DNA of 64,000 nucleotides from positions 113,036 through 177,035 of the forward strand of contig CANMQE010000004.1 of the NCBI GenBank assembly GCA_947499975.1, read 5' to 3'. Numbering within the stretch: the first letter of the stretch is position 1; the number at the start of each line of letters is the position of its first letter. Below, piece by piece: positions 17,867 to 25,749 of this stretch. The translations under genes and the position numbers were made by a program. This DNA is from an uncultured Sphingomonadaceae bacterium. GTDB lineage: Bacteria; Pseudomonadota; Alphaproteobacteria; Sphingomonadales; Sphingomonadaceae. The notes beneath the pieces were generated by a model. That model was not told the DNA's origin and ran no database searches. It saw only the letters and a program-made list of their open reading frames with translations.

Positions 17867-18690
17867 CCTTTCGCGGCGCGTCCTTCGCTGCTCTCGTGTG
17901 CATCGGCCAGGGTGCGCGCGCGCTGGCGCAGCTTGCCGGGAAACCACTTTGCCACGCGCGCCAGCTTGCGCGCCGTCTTGCCGACCAGGATGTGCATCTT
18001 CTTGCCGTGGACAGCATTCCACGCCTCGTCCGCCACGACTTCCACCGGGGTGAATTCCAGTCCCGCCTTCATTACCGCCTCCCTGATAGGCGTGTTGCGG
18101 CTGCGGTTGGGCGGCATCTGCAACAGCGGTGTATCGATGAAGCTGGGCATGAGGGAACGCACCTTGATACCGAGCGGCGCCCATTCCGCGTCGAGGCTTT
18201 CGGTCATGGATTTTACCCCCGCCTTGGTCGCGCCGTAAACGCTCTGGTTCGCCATGCCGTAGATCGCGGCGGCGCTGGCGGTGTTGAGCAGGCAGGCATC
18301 GGGCGCGGCGGCCTTCAGATATTCATAGCTCGCCTTCGCGCCGTAGAACACCGCGCGCAGGTTTACGTCCAGCAGCAGGTCCAGTTCCTCGTGCGTCACC
18401 TCCGTCAGCGGGCCGCCCGATGGCAGGCCGGCGTTGTTGGCCACCACGTTGATGCCACCACCACTGTGTTTGGCGAAATCCGACAGCGCGACATCCCAGC
18501 CCGTGCGGCTCGTCACGTCGAACGTGTAGGTGCAGCACTGGCCTTCGGGCAGCATGGCCGCCGTTTCCTCCAGCCCGATGGAATTGCGATCGGCTATGCC
18601 CACCAGCCATCCTTCGGCGGCGAACTTGCGCGCAATGGCCCTGCCGATGCCCGATCCGCCGCCGGTGATGAAGATGCTTTTCTGGCCCAT
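17863..18690 (-). CDS. SDR family oxidoreductase
   Basis: Classical short-chain dehydrogenase/reductase of 275 residues using NAD(P)H. The Rossmann motif TGGGSGIG (9-16), the NNAG motif (about 85-88), the catalytic Ser in NTASAAA and the YGATK Tyr-Lys pair are all present. The C-terminus (about 235-275) is an unusually basic tail with [20 protein letters not shown], perhaps membrane-associated. It starts five bases downstream of the S9 peptidase stop, so the two are co-transcribed. Substrate cannot be read from sequence. Confidence 0.9.
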   Translation of the reverse strand: MGQKSIFITGGGSGIGRAIARKFAAEGWLVGIADRNSIGLEETAAMLPEGQCCTYTFDVTSRTGWDVALSDFAKHSGGGINVVANNAGLPSGGPLTEVTHEELDLLLDVNLRAVFYGAKASYEYLKAAAPDACLLNTASAAAIYGMANQSVYGATKAGVKSMTESLDAEWAPLGIKVRSLMPSFIDTPLLQMPPNRSRNTPIREAVMKAGLEFTPVEVVADEAWNAVHGKKMHILVGKTARKLARVAKWFPGKLRQRARTLADAHESSEGRAAKG

Positions 18691-18695
18691 GTTTC

Positions 18696-20678
18696 TCAGT
18701 CTCCCGAGAGACCCTTAACATGCTGGCGGCCGTTGCGAATATCCGCAGTGGACGCTTTTAGCGTGTCACCCACAGCTTCGGCCCTGCCGCCGATGCATTC
18801 GGCCAAAAAATTCTCGGCAATGGCGTTGAAGGCGATATTGTTTTCCGGTCGATGGAAACCGTGGCCTTCGTCGGGGAAGAGAACGTAGGTCACGGGCACG
18901 TTGTCGCGCTCCATCGCCTCCACGATCTGATCGCTTTCGGCCTGTTTCACGCGCGGATCGTTGGCCCCCTGGCCGATCAGCAGGGGCTTTGTGATCTCGT
19001 TCGCCTTGTACAGCGGGCTGATGGATTTCAGGAATTCCAGCCCCTCCGGCGTGGTGGGATCGCCCATGCGCTCGTGGAACTGCTTCACCATCGGCTCCCA
19101 ATAGGGCGGGATGGTTTCCAGCAGCGTTTCCAGGTTCGACGGGCCGACGATATCCACGCCGCAGGCGAAGGTATCGGGCGTGAAGGCAAGGCCCACCAGC
19201 GTGGCATAGCCGCCATAGCTGCCGCCCATGATGGCGACCTTGTCCTTTTCGGCGATGCCCTGTTCCACGGCCCAGTCCACCGCATCCAGCAGGTCGTCGT
19301 GCATCTTGCCCGACCATTCCTTGTCCCCTGCGCTGATGAACTTCTTGCCGAAGCCGGTGGAGCCACGGAAATTGACCGACAGCACGGCATAGCCGCGATT
19401 GGCCAGCCACTGGTGCGTGCGATTGTAGCCATAGCCATCGCGCGCCCACGGCCCGCCGTGCACCAGCAGCACCATCGGCAGCGGCGCATCGGGAATTCCG
19501 TCGCCATCATCATCGCACTGCGGGGGAAGGGTGAGGTAGCTGGGCAGAATGAGCCCGTCGCGCGCCTTGATCTCTCGCGGGTGCATGGGTTGCAGCGGCG
19601 CACCTTCCAGCTCCGGCTGGCTGGTGTAGAACTTCGTCAGGGTCATCGCGTCGCGATCGAACAGGTAGCTGGCGATGGGCGCTGTCAGCGGGTCATTCCA
19701 GACCAGCCAGCGCCGATCATCGTCGGTGCGCGACTGCACGCCGAAATCGCCGTCAAGCTGATCGCGCAGCCAGGCGAATGCCTCGCCGATGTCGGAGTCG
19801 ATGGGATGGTGCTCGGTGCGCAGATAGGTGGCGCTCCATGCCTGCACCTCGCCTGTCTGCTTGTGCCGCATGGTGCCGCCGATATCGGCCTTGTCATGCT
19901 CTGCGATCAGCTTGCGCTCGCCCGTCTCGGTATTCTCGGCGAACAGGGCGGCGGTGTCGCGGCCGCGGCTGTCGAGCCAGTAGAGCGTCTTCCCGTCGGT
20001 GGTGTAGCCCGCCATGCCGGTGGTCAGGGCATCGTCGAGGCCGGTGCGTTCGCGCGGGGATTCCTCCACTTTCCCATTGGAGATGAGGTGCATGTCCGTG
20101 CCGCCCTCCGCGTTCTGGCGCACGGCCCAGCGCAGATTGAGGTTGTCATCCGCCTCGAACCCGGCCCATTCGTTGTTCTCGAAAACCAGTTCCAGCTCGC
20201 CCGAATTCAGGTCCAGCATGTGGACATCGTGAAAGCGGGCATCGCGGTTGTTCAGGCCCACCAGCAGGCGATCCTTGATGAGGTTGGACGACCCCACCAC
20301 CTGCGCGCGCGTGTCCTCGAACGGGGTAAGGCATTTCTCCTCGCTGCCGTCCGCAATGCCAACCTGGTAAAGCAGGTAGTTCTCGTCCCCGTCCTTGTCG
20401 CGCACGTAAAGCAGGCTCTGGCTGTCGGGCGCCCAGGTGTAGGACGGGATCGGGCGATCGGTCGCTCCGGTCATGCGGCGGGAATTATCGGGATTGTCGG
20501 CAGGGGCCATGAACACGTTCATCACGCCTTCCCACGGGGCCATCCAGCTGACCCATTGTCCATCCGGGCTGATCTTCCCCTGCGAACGTGTGGGATTGCC
20601 GAACAGGTGATCGCGCGGAATCAGGGCAGTGTCGGAAACGCGGGCGGCAGCGCCCGAGGTCTTGGTGGTAGCGGTCAT
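18696..20678 (-). CDS. S9 family prolyl oligopeptidase-type peptidase
   Basis: Serine peptidase of the prolyl oligopeptidase clan: an N-terminal beta-propeller (about 30-370) gates a C-terminal alpha/beta hydrolase domain. The triad is visible as S487 in GGSYGG, D574 in GQGANDPRV and H606 in DEGHGF. No signal peptide is present, so it is probably cytosolic. The ATG at 20678 has SD GGGAGA four bases upstream, giving 660 residues. A DDDGDGIPD loop (389-397) at the junction of propeller and catalytic domain looks like a calcium-binding loop. It heads a two-gene operon with the SDR and is divergent from the alpha/beta hydrolase at 20830. Confidence 0.93.
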   Translation of the reverse strand: MTATTKTSGAAARVSDTALIPRDHLFGNPTRSQGKISPDGQWVSWMAPWEGVMNVFMAPADNPDNSRRMTGATDRPIPSYTWAPDSQSLLYVRDKDGDENYLLYQVGIADGSEEKCLTPFEDTRAQVVGSSNLIKDRLLVGLNNRDARFHDVHMLDLNSGELELVFENNEWAGFEADDNLNLRWAVRQNAEGGTDMHLISNGKVEESPRERTGLDDALTTGMAGYTTDGKTLYWLDSRGRDTAALFAENTETGERKLIAEHDKADIGGTMRHKQTGEVQAWSATYLRTEHHPIDSDIGEAFAWLRDQLDGDFGVQSRTDDDRRWLVWNDPLTAPIASYLFDRDAMTLTKFYTSQPELEGAPLQPMHPREIKARDGLILPSYLTLPPQCDDDGDGIPDAPLPMVLLVHGGPWARDGYGYNRTHQWLANRGYAVLSVNFRGSTGFGKKFISAGDKEWSGKMHDDLLDAVDWAVEQGIAEKDKVAIMGGSYGGYATLVGLAFTPDTFACGVDIVGPSNLETLLETIPPYWEPMVKQFHERMGDPTTPEGLEFLKSISPLYKANEITKPLLIGQGANDPRVKQAESDQIVEAMERDNVPVTYVLFPDEGHGFHRPENNIAFNAIAENFLAECIGGRAEAVGDTLKASTADIRNGRQHVKGLSGD

Positions 20679-20786
20679 GGTGTCTCCCGGAATGTCTTGC
20701 CCAAAGAGGTAGGCGCGCGCTGCCCGAAAACAACAACGGCCCAGCACAATGGTGGCAGGCAAAAGGGAACCCGGAAGGCGACATTG

Positions 20787-20806
20787 TCATTTCCATACCG
20801 AAATGA
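20787..20806 (+). promoter_or_regulatory. Inverted repeat upstream of the alpha/beta hydrolase gene
   Basis: TCATTTC (20787-20793) and GAAATGA (20800-20806) form a perfect 7-base inverted repeat with a six-base spacer, 23 bases before the hydrolase ATG and about 110 bases from the divergent peptidase start. The spacing fits a dimeric repressor site, but there is no regulator gene nearby and the repeat is short, so this is only a candidate. Confidence 0.3.
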
Positions 20807-20829
20807 AACGAATTGGAGCAACAAGCGAC

Positions 20830-21657
20830 ATGCCAAAATTCAAAACGCGCGACGGCACGGCAATCCGTTACAAGGAACTGGGCGAGGGACGCCCCGTCAT
20901 CCTGATCCACGGCTGGCCGCTTTCCGGCGACAGCTGGGATCCTGTCATGATGGCGCTGGCCGACAATGGCATGCGCGCCATTGCCTACGACCGCCGCGGC
21001 TTTGGCCGTTCCGATCATGCCGCCAGTGGATATGACTATGATACCTTCAGCGATGATCTCGCCGACCTGATCGCCCATCTCGATCTCGGCGAGAACATTG
21101 GCCTTGCCGGCTTCTCCATGGGCGGCGGCGAGATCGCCCGCTACATGAGCCGTCACGGCGGCAAGGGCGTGTCGGCAGCCGCGCTGGTAAGCTCGGTCGT
21201 GCCCTACATGCTGAAGACCGACGACAATCCCGACGGTGTGCCGGAAGAAACCCTGCAGGAGATGACGAAGGGCATGAGGGACGACTTCCGCGCCTTCTTC
21301 ACCGATTTCTTCAAGGATTTCTATGGCGTAGGAGGCCCCGGCACACAGGTGAGCGAGGAGGAACGGCACTGGGCCTGGATGACCACGATGCAGAGCGCGC
21401 AATATGCAACGCTGAAATCTGCCGCCGCTTTCGGCTTCACCGATTTCCGGCCTGATCTGCCGCACTTCAAGGTGCCAACGCTGGTGATCCACGGTACCGA
21501 GGACAAGACCGTGCCCATCGATGCCACCGGTCGCCAGGTGGCGGAGAAGGTGCCCAGCGCCACGCTGATCGAATACGAGGACGAGCCGCACGCGGTGTTC
21601 GCCACTGTCACCGACAGGCTGGCAGGCGATCTGGTGGATTTCTTCTCGAAGAACTGA
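20830..21657 (+). CDS. Alpha/beta hydrolase, non-haem chloroperoxidase/arylesterase-like
   Basis: A 275-residue alpha/beta hydrolase of the group annotated as cofactor-free haloperoxidases, which mostly act as esterases or perhydrolases. The triad is S96 in GFSMGG, D225 in HGTEDKTVP and H254 in DEPHAVF; the oxyanion segment is HGWPLSGDSW (27-36). No signal peptide is seen. The ATG has GGAG 11 bases upstream. It is followed by a strong hairpin terminator and is therefore a single-gene unit, divergent from the S9 peptidase. The natural substrate is unknown. Confidence 0.92.
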   Translation: MPKFKTRDGTAIRYKELGEGRPVILIHGWPLSGDSWDPVMMALADNGMRAIAYDRRGFGRSDHAASGYDYDTFSDDLADLIAHLDLGENIGLAGFSMGGGEIARYMSRHGGKGVSAAALVSSVVPYMLKTDDNPDGVPEETLQEMTKGMRDDFRAFFTDFFKDFYGVGGPGTQVSEEERHWAWMTTMQSAQYATLKSAAAFGFTDFRPDLPHFKVPTLVIHGTEDKTVPIDATGRQVAEKVPSATLIEYEDEPHAVFATVTDRLAGDLVDFFSKN

Positions 21658-21666
21658 CGCCGAGAC

Positions 21667-21701
21667 AAAAATGGCGGCGCCGAGTTGGTGCCGCCATTTT
21701 T
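21667..21701. terminator. Hairpin terminator after the alpha/beta hydrolase gene
   Basis: AAAAATGGCGGC (21667-21678) pairs perfectly with GCCGCCATTTTT (21690-21701); the stem can extend inward through GCC/GGT pairs. The terminal T run makes it a standard intrinsic terminator. The following 140 bases (21702-21843) contain no gene that I can support. Confidence 0.88.
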
Positions 21702-21843
21702 ATGTCTGGCGTATATTTTTGGCCCTGTTCCTGACCACAATCGGGACTGTTTCAGGAAGCCGGTTGCGTGGCAATACCAAAGATACGATGACCTTTGCCG
21801 AATAGAATTTTCATTCTTCGCGCCGGTGGCCTAGGTTCTTCGC

Positions 21844-22080
21844 ATGTGGCAAATCTTGAGCCTCCTGATCTTCGGGCTACCTGTCCTTCTCGTCATTCTC
21901 ACAATCCTGTTTATCCGCTGGCTTCTAGCCGAAGTGGAAGATCCCGATGGGAAAACCGCCCGCGATAGAAAGAGCTCTTCGTTCTTCGGCATCATCAAGA
22001 GATGGCTTAGCAAGCCCGTGCCCAAGCTCACCTACAGGCGCGACAGGAAAGGCCGGTTCCGTAAGATCCGAAGGGGCTGA
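21844..22080 (+). CDS. Small single-pass membrane protein, function unknown
   Basis: A 78-residue protein with a long hydrophobic N-terminal helix (about 2-28, rich in Leu, Ile and Val) followed by an acidic patch (VEDPDG) and a strongly basic C-terminal tail (KLTYRRDRKGRFRKIRRG). The positive-inside rule puts the tail in the cytoplasm. I do not recognise the family. No clear SD precedes the ATG. It is supported mainly by its plausible membrane architecture and its position between two strong boundaries, a terminator upstream and a convergent gene downstream; base composition is slightly less GC-rich than its neighbours. Confidence 0.55.
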   Translation: MWQILSLLIFGLPVLLVILTILFIRWLLAEVEDPDGKTARDRKSSSFFGIIKRWLSKPVPKLTYRRDRKGRFRKIRRG

Positions 22081-22107
22081 GCCGGCACCCAGCCAGCCGC
22101 CGCCCGG

Positions 22108-22725
22108 TTAGAGAGCGGGATTGTTGTAACAGTGCCACGTGAAGATGGCGGTCGCGCCGCGATGCGGGCGCCATGGTTCGGCGAGGGCGCGGGTGGCCTT
22201 TTCATCGGGGCGTTCTTCGAGGCCCAGGATCTTGCCGATCCCTGCCATCACCGCGAGGTCTCCTGCGGGCCAGATGTCGGGGCGGCCCTCCGCAAACAGC
22301 AGGTATATTTCGGCTGACCAGCGGCCGATTCCCTTGATCTTCGTCAGTTCCGTAATCGCTTCCTCGTCATCGGCGGGCAGGTTCGCCAAATCCACTTCGC
22401 CCGCCATCACCAATTCGCACAGGCTGCGGGCATAGCCCTGTTTCTGGCGTGACAGGCCGCAGGCGCGCAAGGTGTCGAAATCGCGTTCCAGCAGATCGGC
22501 GGGGGCGAAGTTCTCGCCCAGTTCGGCCTCCAGCTTGTTCCACATCGAACTGGCCGCCGCCACGCTCACCTGCTGGCCCACGATCGTGCGCAGCATCGTC
22601 ATGTAGCCGGTGTCGCGGATACGCGGTTCGGGATAGCCGGCGATCTCCAGCGCGCGGGCGATGGCGGGTTCGCGGCTGGCCACCTTGTCCAGCGAAGTCT
22701 TGATCTGTTGTGCGCTCAGGCCCAT
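22108..22725 (-). CDS. alkA: DNA-3-methyladenine glycosylase II (AlkA-like, HhH-GPD)
   Basis: Base-excision repair enzyme removing alkylated purines. The 205 residues are only the catalytic HhH-GPD domain, without the N-terminal domain or the Ada fusion seen in E. coli. The helix-hairpin-helix motif is LTKIKGIGRWSAEIYLLF (about 127-144), followed by WPAGDLAV with the catalytic Asp at D156. There are no C-terminal cysteines for a 4Fe-4S cluster, which argues against MutY or Nth. Short AlkA proteins of this type are common in alphaproteobacteria. It lies alone, divergent from the ferredoxin gene. Confidence 0.88.
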   Translation of the reverse strand: MGLSAQQIKTSLDKVASREPAIARALEIAGYPEPRIRDTGYMTMLRTIVGQQVSVAAASSMWNKLEAELGENFAPADLLERDFDTLRACGLSRQKQGYARSLCELVMAGEVDLANLPADDEEAITELTKIKGIGRWSAEIYLLFAEGRPDIWPAGDLAVMAGIGKILGLEERPDEKATRALAEPWRPHRGATAIFTWHCYNNPAL

Positions 22726-22799
22726 CGCCGCCCAATCCTTGCCAATAGTCGCGCGATTGCCTAGCAGCTTCGCGAAGCTTAACCAGAGGAATTCCAGGC

Positions 22800-23117
22800 A
22801 TGCCGACGCTCCACGTCACCAACCGTTCCGGCGAAGAAACCACGGTCGAAGTCGAAGATGGTCTTACCGTGATGGAGGCCATTCGCGACAACGGTTTCGA
22901 TGAATTGCTGGCGCTATGTGGCGGATGCTGTTCGTGCGCCACTTGCCACATCCACGTGGATCCGGCGTTCAAGGAAAAGCTCCCCAAGATGGGGGAGGAC
23001 GAGGACGATCTGCTCGATTCCAGCGACGATCGCGACGAGAACTCGCGCCTGTCGTGCCAGATCCCCTTCACCGCCGATCTCGACGGGCTGAAAGTGCGCA
23101 TCGCCGAAGAGGATTGA
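22800..23117 (+). CDS. [2Fe-2S] ferredoxin, adrenodoxin/ISC type
   Basis: A 105-residue soluble electron carrier. Cluster ligands are C40, C46 and C49 in [10 protein letters not shown], plus C86 in RLSCQIPF, the C-x5-C-x2-C...C layout of vertebrate-type ferredoxins. The acidic patch [15 protein letters not shown] (about 67-80) is the usual docking surface for a reductase or P450. Two extra cysteines, C43 and C44, sit inside the cluster loop where most homologues have Ser or Asn. It is not next to isc genes, so it more likely serves a P450 or another monooxygenase, or a general role; the partner is not in the window. Confidence 0.93.
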   Translation: MPTLHVTNRSGEETTVEVEDGLTVMEAIRDNGFDELLALCGGCCSCATCHIHVDPAFKEKLPKMGEDEDDLLDSSDDRDENSRLSCQIPFTADLDGLKVRIAEED

Positions 23118-23120
23118 GGC

Positions 23121-23239
23121 AGTTGTTTTTCGCTCACGCCTCCGCCTAAGCATCCTTCGGACTGCGCGGCAGAAGGCGTAGCTGGCTGCGCATCTCGCGA
23201 GGACGAAGTTGCGGAGGCATCTTCGAAAAGCAAACAACT
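23121..23239. repeat. Large imperfect palindrome between ferredoxin and cysteine synthase genes
   Basis: Two nested pairs of inverted arms: AGTTGTTT (23121-23128) with AAACAACT (23232-23239), and GCCTCCGC (23138-23145) with GCGGAGGC (23211-23218), both perfect. The inner 65 bases contain further short self-complementary pieces (for example CTTCGGACTGCGC). The whole gap 23118-23288 holds no gene. This architecture suits a dispersed intergenic hairpin repeat or a structured transcript rather than a simple terminator, since it lacks a T run. Confidence 0.5.
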
Positions 23240-23288
23240 CCTTCTTCTCGCGTTGCGCTCGGGCCCGCGGCGTCCTAACTTTGTGGCC

Positions 23289-24311
23289 ATGATAAAGCCG
23301 CCAGTCAGACAATCGACGCTCGATCTCATCGGCAACACACCGCTCGTCCTGCTGGAAGGGCCCAGCAAGGATGCCGGTTGCGAGATCTGGGGCAAGTGCG
23401 AATTCGCCAATCCCGGTGCCTCGGTAAAGGACCGGGCGGCCCTGTGGATCATTCGTGACGCGGAAAAGCGCGGGGAGCTGAAGCCCGGCGGCACCGTGGT
23501 GGAAGGAACGGCTGGCAACACCGGCATCGGCATGGCGCTGGTGGCCAATGCGCTGGGCTACAGATCCGTCATCGTGATGCCGGATAACCAGTCCCGGGAA
23601 AAAATGGATACGCTGCGCGCACTGGGGGCAGAGCTGGTCACCGTGCCGCCCACCAAGTTCGCCGATCCCAATCATTTCGTCCACACCAGCCGCCGCATCG
23701 CGGAAGAGACGGATAATGCGGTGTGGGCCAACCAGTTCGACAATATCGCCAATCGCCGCGCCCATATCGAAGGGACCGCGCCTGAAATCTGGGAGCAGAT
23801 GGAAGGCCGTGTCGATGGTTTTACCTGCGCGGTGGGCACGGGCGGTACGCTGGCAGGCGTGGGCATGGGCCTGAAGGAAAAGGACGAGAAGGTGCGCATC
23901 GCACTCACCGATCCGCACGGCGCCGCGCTGTATAACTACTACGAGAACGGCGAGCTTTCCTCCGAGGGTTCCTCCGTCGCCGAGGGGATCGGGCAGGGCC
24001 GTATCACGGCCAATCTGGAAGGCGCGCCGGTAGACACGCAGTTCCGCATCTCCGACGAGGAGGGCATGCACTGGGTCGCCCGCTTGCTGCGCGATGAGGG
24101 GCTGTGCCTTGGCCTCTCCAGCGGCATCAACGTTGCGGGCGCAATTGCGCTTGGCCGCCAGCTGGTGGCCGATGGCCATGCAAACCCGCGCGTCGCCACG
24201 ATCCTGTGCGACACCGGCTTTCGCTACCTCTCCACGCTCTACAATGCGGATTGGCTGCGCGAAAAGGGACTGCCGGTATTCGACTGGCTACGTTCAGGTT
24301 CGGAAAGCTAG
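23289..24311 (+). CDS. Cysteine synthase A-like PLP enzyme
   Basis: Fold-type II PLP enzyme making cysteine from O-acetylserine and sulfide, or a close relative. From the ATG at 23289 it has 340 residues. The PLP lysine is K47 in SVKDRAA; the substrate loop is EGTAGNTGIG and the PLP-phosphate loop is GTGGTLAGVG. It carries a slightly longer C-terminus than CysK, and the loop sequence EGTAGNTGIG (TAGNT rather than TSGNT) suggests the subgroup seen in alphaproteobacteria whose exact substrate is less certain, including cystathionine-beta-synthase-like members. A sulfate-assimilation operon at 55-59 kb could supply the sulfide. Confidence 0.88.
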   Translation: MIKPPVRQSTLDLIGNTPLVLLEGPSKDAGCEIWGKCEFANPGASVKDRAALWIIRDAEKRGELKPGGTVVEGTAGNTGIGMALVANALGYRSVIVMPDNQSREKMDTLRALGAELVTVPPTKFADPNHFVHTSRRIAEETDNAVWANQFDNIANRRAHIEGTAPEIWEQMEGRVDGFTCAVGTGGTLAGVGMGLKEKDEKVRIALTDPHGAALYNYYENGELSSEGSSVAEGIGQGRITANLEGAPVDTQFRISDEEGMHWVARLLRDEGLCLGLSSGINVAGAIALGRQLVADGHANPRVATILCDTGFRYLSTLYNADWLREKGLPVFDWLRSGSES

Positions 24312-24320
24312 AGCGCCATA

Positions 24321-24695
24321 ATGGCATTCGATCCGCGTGATATTCTGCGCCCCCGCAGCACCGAGCGCGAAGTGGCCCCGCTTGCAGGCACGCGCGCAGA
24401 GCGCATCCAGCGCCTGCAGTTCGGCCTCGCCGGTATCGGCGCGATGGTGCTGATCGTGGGGATGGCCGACGTTGTGAGCACTCGCGCGCAGCTTACCCAG
24501 GCCGAGGCCGTGCCCGAAGCCGCGCCTACCGTGGAGCCGACCGAGACCGCCGCGCCGCGCGATCCGCTGGCCGATGCCGGCGTCGTGCCCGAACTGCCTG
24601 CCGAACCCACGCCTTCGCCCTCTGCCACGGCAACCTCGCCTACTGCGGACGTGCAGGCCCCGCCGCCGGTTGGTAACGATGGCCCGGCCCAGTAA
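24321..24695 (+). CDS. Single-pass membrane protein with Pro/Ala/Thr-rich tail, function unknown
   Basis: A 124-residue protein. Residues 1-30 are charged and cytoplasmic-looking (STEREVAPLAGTRAERIQ), one transmembrane helix follows (about 33-52, FGLAGIGAMVLIVGMADVV), and the rest is a low-complexity periplasmic tail rich in Ala, Pro, Glu and Thr. I do not recognise it. It starts nine bases after the cysteine synthase stop and overlaps the next gene by 17 bases, so it is part of that transcript. Because it precedes a GldG-like gene, it could be an anchor or accessory subunit, but this is a guess. Confidence 0.6.
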   Translation: MAFDPRDILRPRSTEREVAPLAGTRAERIQRLQFGLAGIGAMVLIVGMADVVSTRAQLTQAEAVPEAAPTVEPTETAAPRDPLADAGVVPELPAEPTPSPSATATSPTADVQAPPPVGNDGPAQ

Positions 24696-25548
24696 ACTTC
24701 TCGCTGCGCTGATGCTGGCGTCCTGCGCTTTTTCGCAGCACGCGAACGCAAAGGAACAGGCGCAAGTTGCCGAGTCTGAAGCGCCGCGAGAGCTGGCGCT
24801 GATGGGCACTATCCCGATCTACTGGGGCGAAACAGCCGGAATTGACGAGGTGCTGTCCGGCGCGGCACCCTCCCACTGGGCGCGCGATGTGCTGGAGGAG
24901 GATTTTGCCCTCGCACCGCTCGACTATCTTTCGGCAGACGCACTTTCGGGCCGCGAATACCTGCTGATGGCCCAGCCGCGTGGACTTTCCGCGGAAGAGA
25001 ACGTGGCTCTCGATGCATGGGTGAGGCAGGGTGGCAAGCTGCTGCTGTTTGCAGACCCGATGATGACGGGCGAATCGCGCTTTCACATCGGCGATCGCCG
25101 CCGTCCGCAGGACGTTTCCCTGCTCTCGCCGATCCTCGCGCGCTGGGGGCTCGAACTGCGGTTCGATCCGGCGCAGACCGAGGGGCCGCAAGCTGTCGAT
25201 CACTTCGGCGAACGCCTGCCCGTGAACCTGCGCGGAGAGTTCGCCCCCGTCGGAGAGGCGCAATATTGCGCGATCCCCGGCGATGGGCTGCTGGCGCATT
25301 GCACCATCGGTGACGGTCAGGCGATGATCGTGGCCGACGCGGCCATGCTGGACATTGCCGAGCCCGATGCGGGGGCCGAATCCGCGCTTCGATGGCTGGT
25401 CGGTCACATTTTTCCGAATTTGCGGGATAATGCGGGAAATACCCCCGTGCATGATGCTGTTACGTCGGAAGACGGGGGAGATTCTGCGGAAATGCGGGAT
25501 TCCTCGCCTCATGCTCATACGGAATTGGACGGGACGCGGAGCCAGTAA
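24679..25548 (+). CDS. Exported GldG-like (ABC transporter auxiliary/DUF4350-type) protein
   Basis: A 289-residue protein with a possible signal peptide (PSKLLAALMLASCAFSQHANA, split here by length; a Cys at about residue 14 could be a lipobox). The body resembles the GldG/ABC-auxiliary and DUF4350 families: IPIYWGE at the start, LMAQPRGLSAEENVALDAWV followed by RQGGKLLLFADPMM, then LLSPILARWGLEL, a pattern seen in these GATase1-like domains. No membrane helix follows and no ABC ATPase is nearby. The ATG at 24679 overlaps the previous gene. It sits directly upstream of mraZ, and its 3' end holds two GCGGGA boxes at a 10-base interval. Confidence 0.6.
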   Translation: MARPSKLLAALMLASCAFSQHANAKEQAQVAESEAPRELALMGTIPIYWGETAGIDEVLSGAAPSHWARDVLEEDFALAPLDYLSADALSGREYLLMAQPRGLSAEENVALDAWVRQGGKLLLFADPMMTGESRFHIGDRRRPQDVSLLSPILARWGLELRFDPAQTEGPQAVDHFGERLPVNLRGEFAPVGEAQYCAIPGDGLLAHCTIGDGQAMIVADAAMLDIAEPDAGAESALRWLVGHIFPNLRDNAGNTPVHDAVTSEDGGDSAEMRDSSPHAHTELDGTRSQ

Positions 25549-25569
25549 AAACATAGGTTTAAAGCTTTC

Positions 25570-25603
25570 TCCCACAATTTCCCGCAATTTCCCCTTCCAT
25601 CCC
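25570..25603 (-). promoter_or_regulatory. Four 10-base-spaced GGGA boxes, candidate MraZ operator
   Basis: On the minus strand four NGGGA boxes (CGGGA, GGGGA, CGGGA, TGGGA) follow each other with exact five-base spacers; on the plus strand TCCC starts at 25570, 25580, 25590 and 25600. MraZ of E. coli binds TGGGN repeats separated by five bases in its own promoter, so this array upstream of mraZ is a strong match in spacing, although inverted relative to the gene. A second pair, TGCGGGATAA then TGCGGGAAAT, lies on the plus strand at 25421-25440. Autoregulation is inferred. Confidence 0.6.
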
Positions 25604-25749
25604 GCGCCCAGCCGCGTTAATTGTCGATTCCATCGGACACATAGCCCGTGCTGCACTCCCGTATGGAGTGACCGGGCCGCGCTCCCGCGCGGTCAGGAGC
25701 GGAGGATCTGTGTCTGCGCGTGGGAACAGCAGTTGAGGGGGATGCGCTC

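Noticed and set aside
18852..21035. Open frame of 727 codons on the plus strand opposite the S9 peptidase
   Set aside because: The complementary strand encodes a peptidase with an intact catalytic triad; this frame shows no motif and crosses two gene starts.
21728..21758. TTCCTGA/TCAGGAA inverted repeat downstream of the alpha/beta hydrolase terminator
   Set aside because: Seven-base arms with a 17-base spacer are expected by chance at this length, and no gene start is close enough to support an operator.
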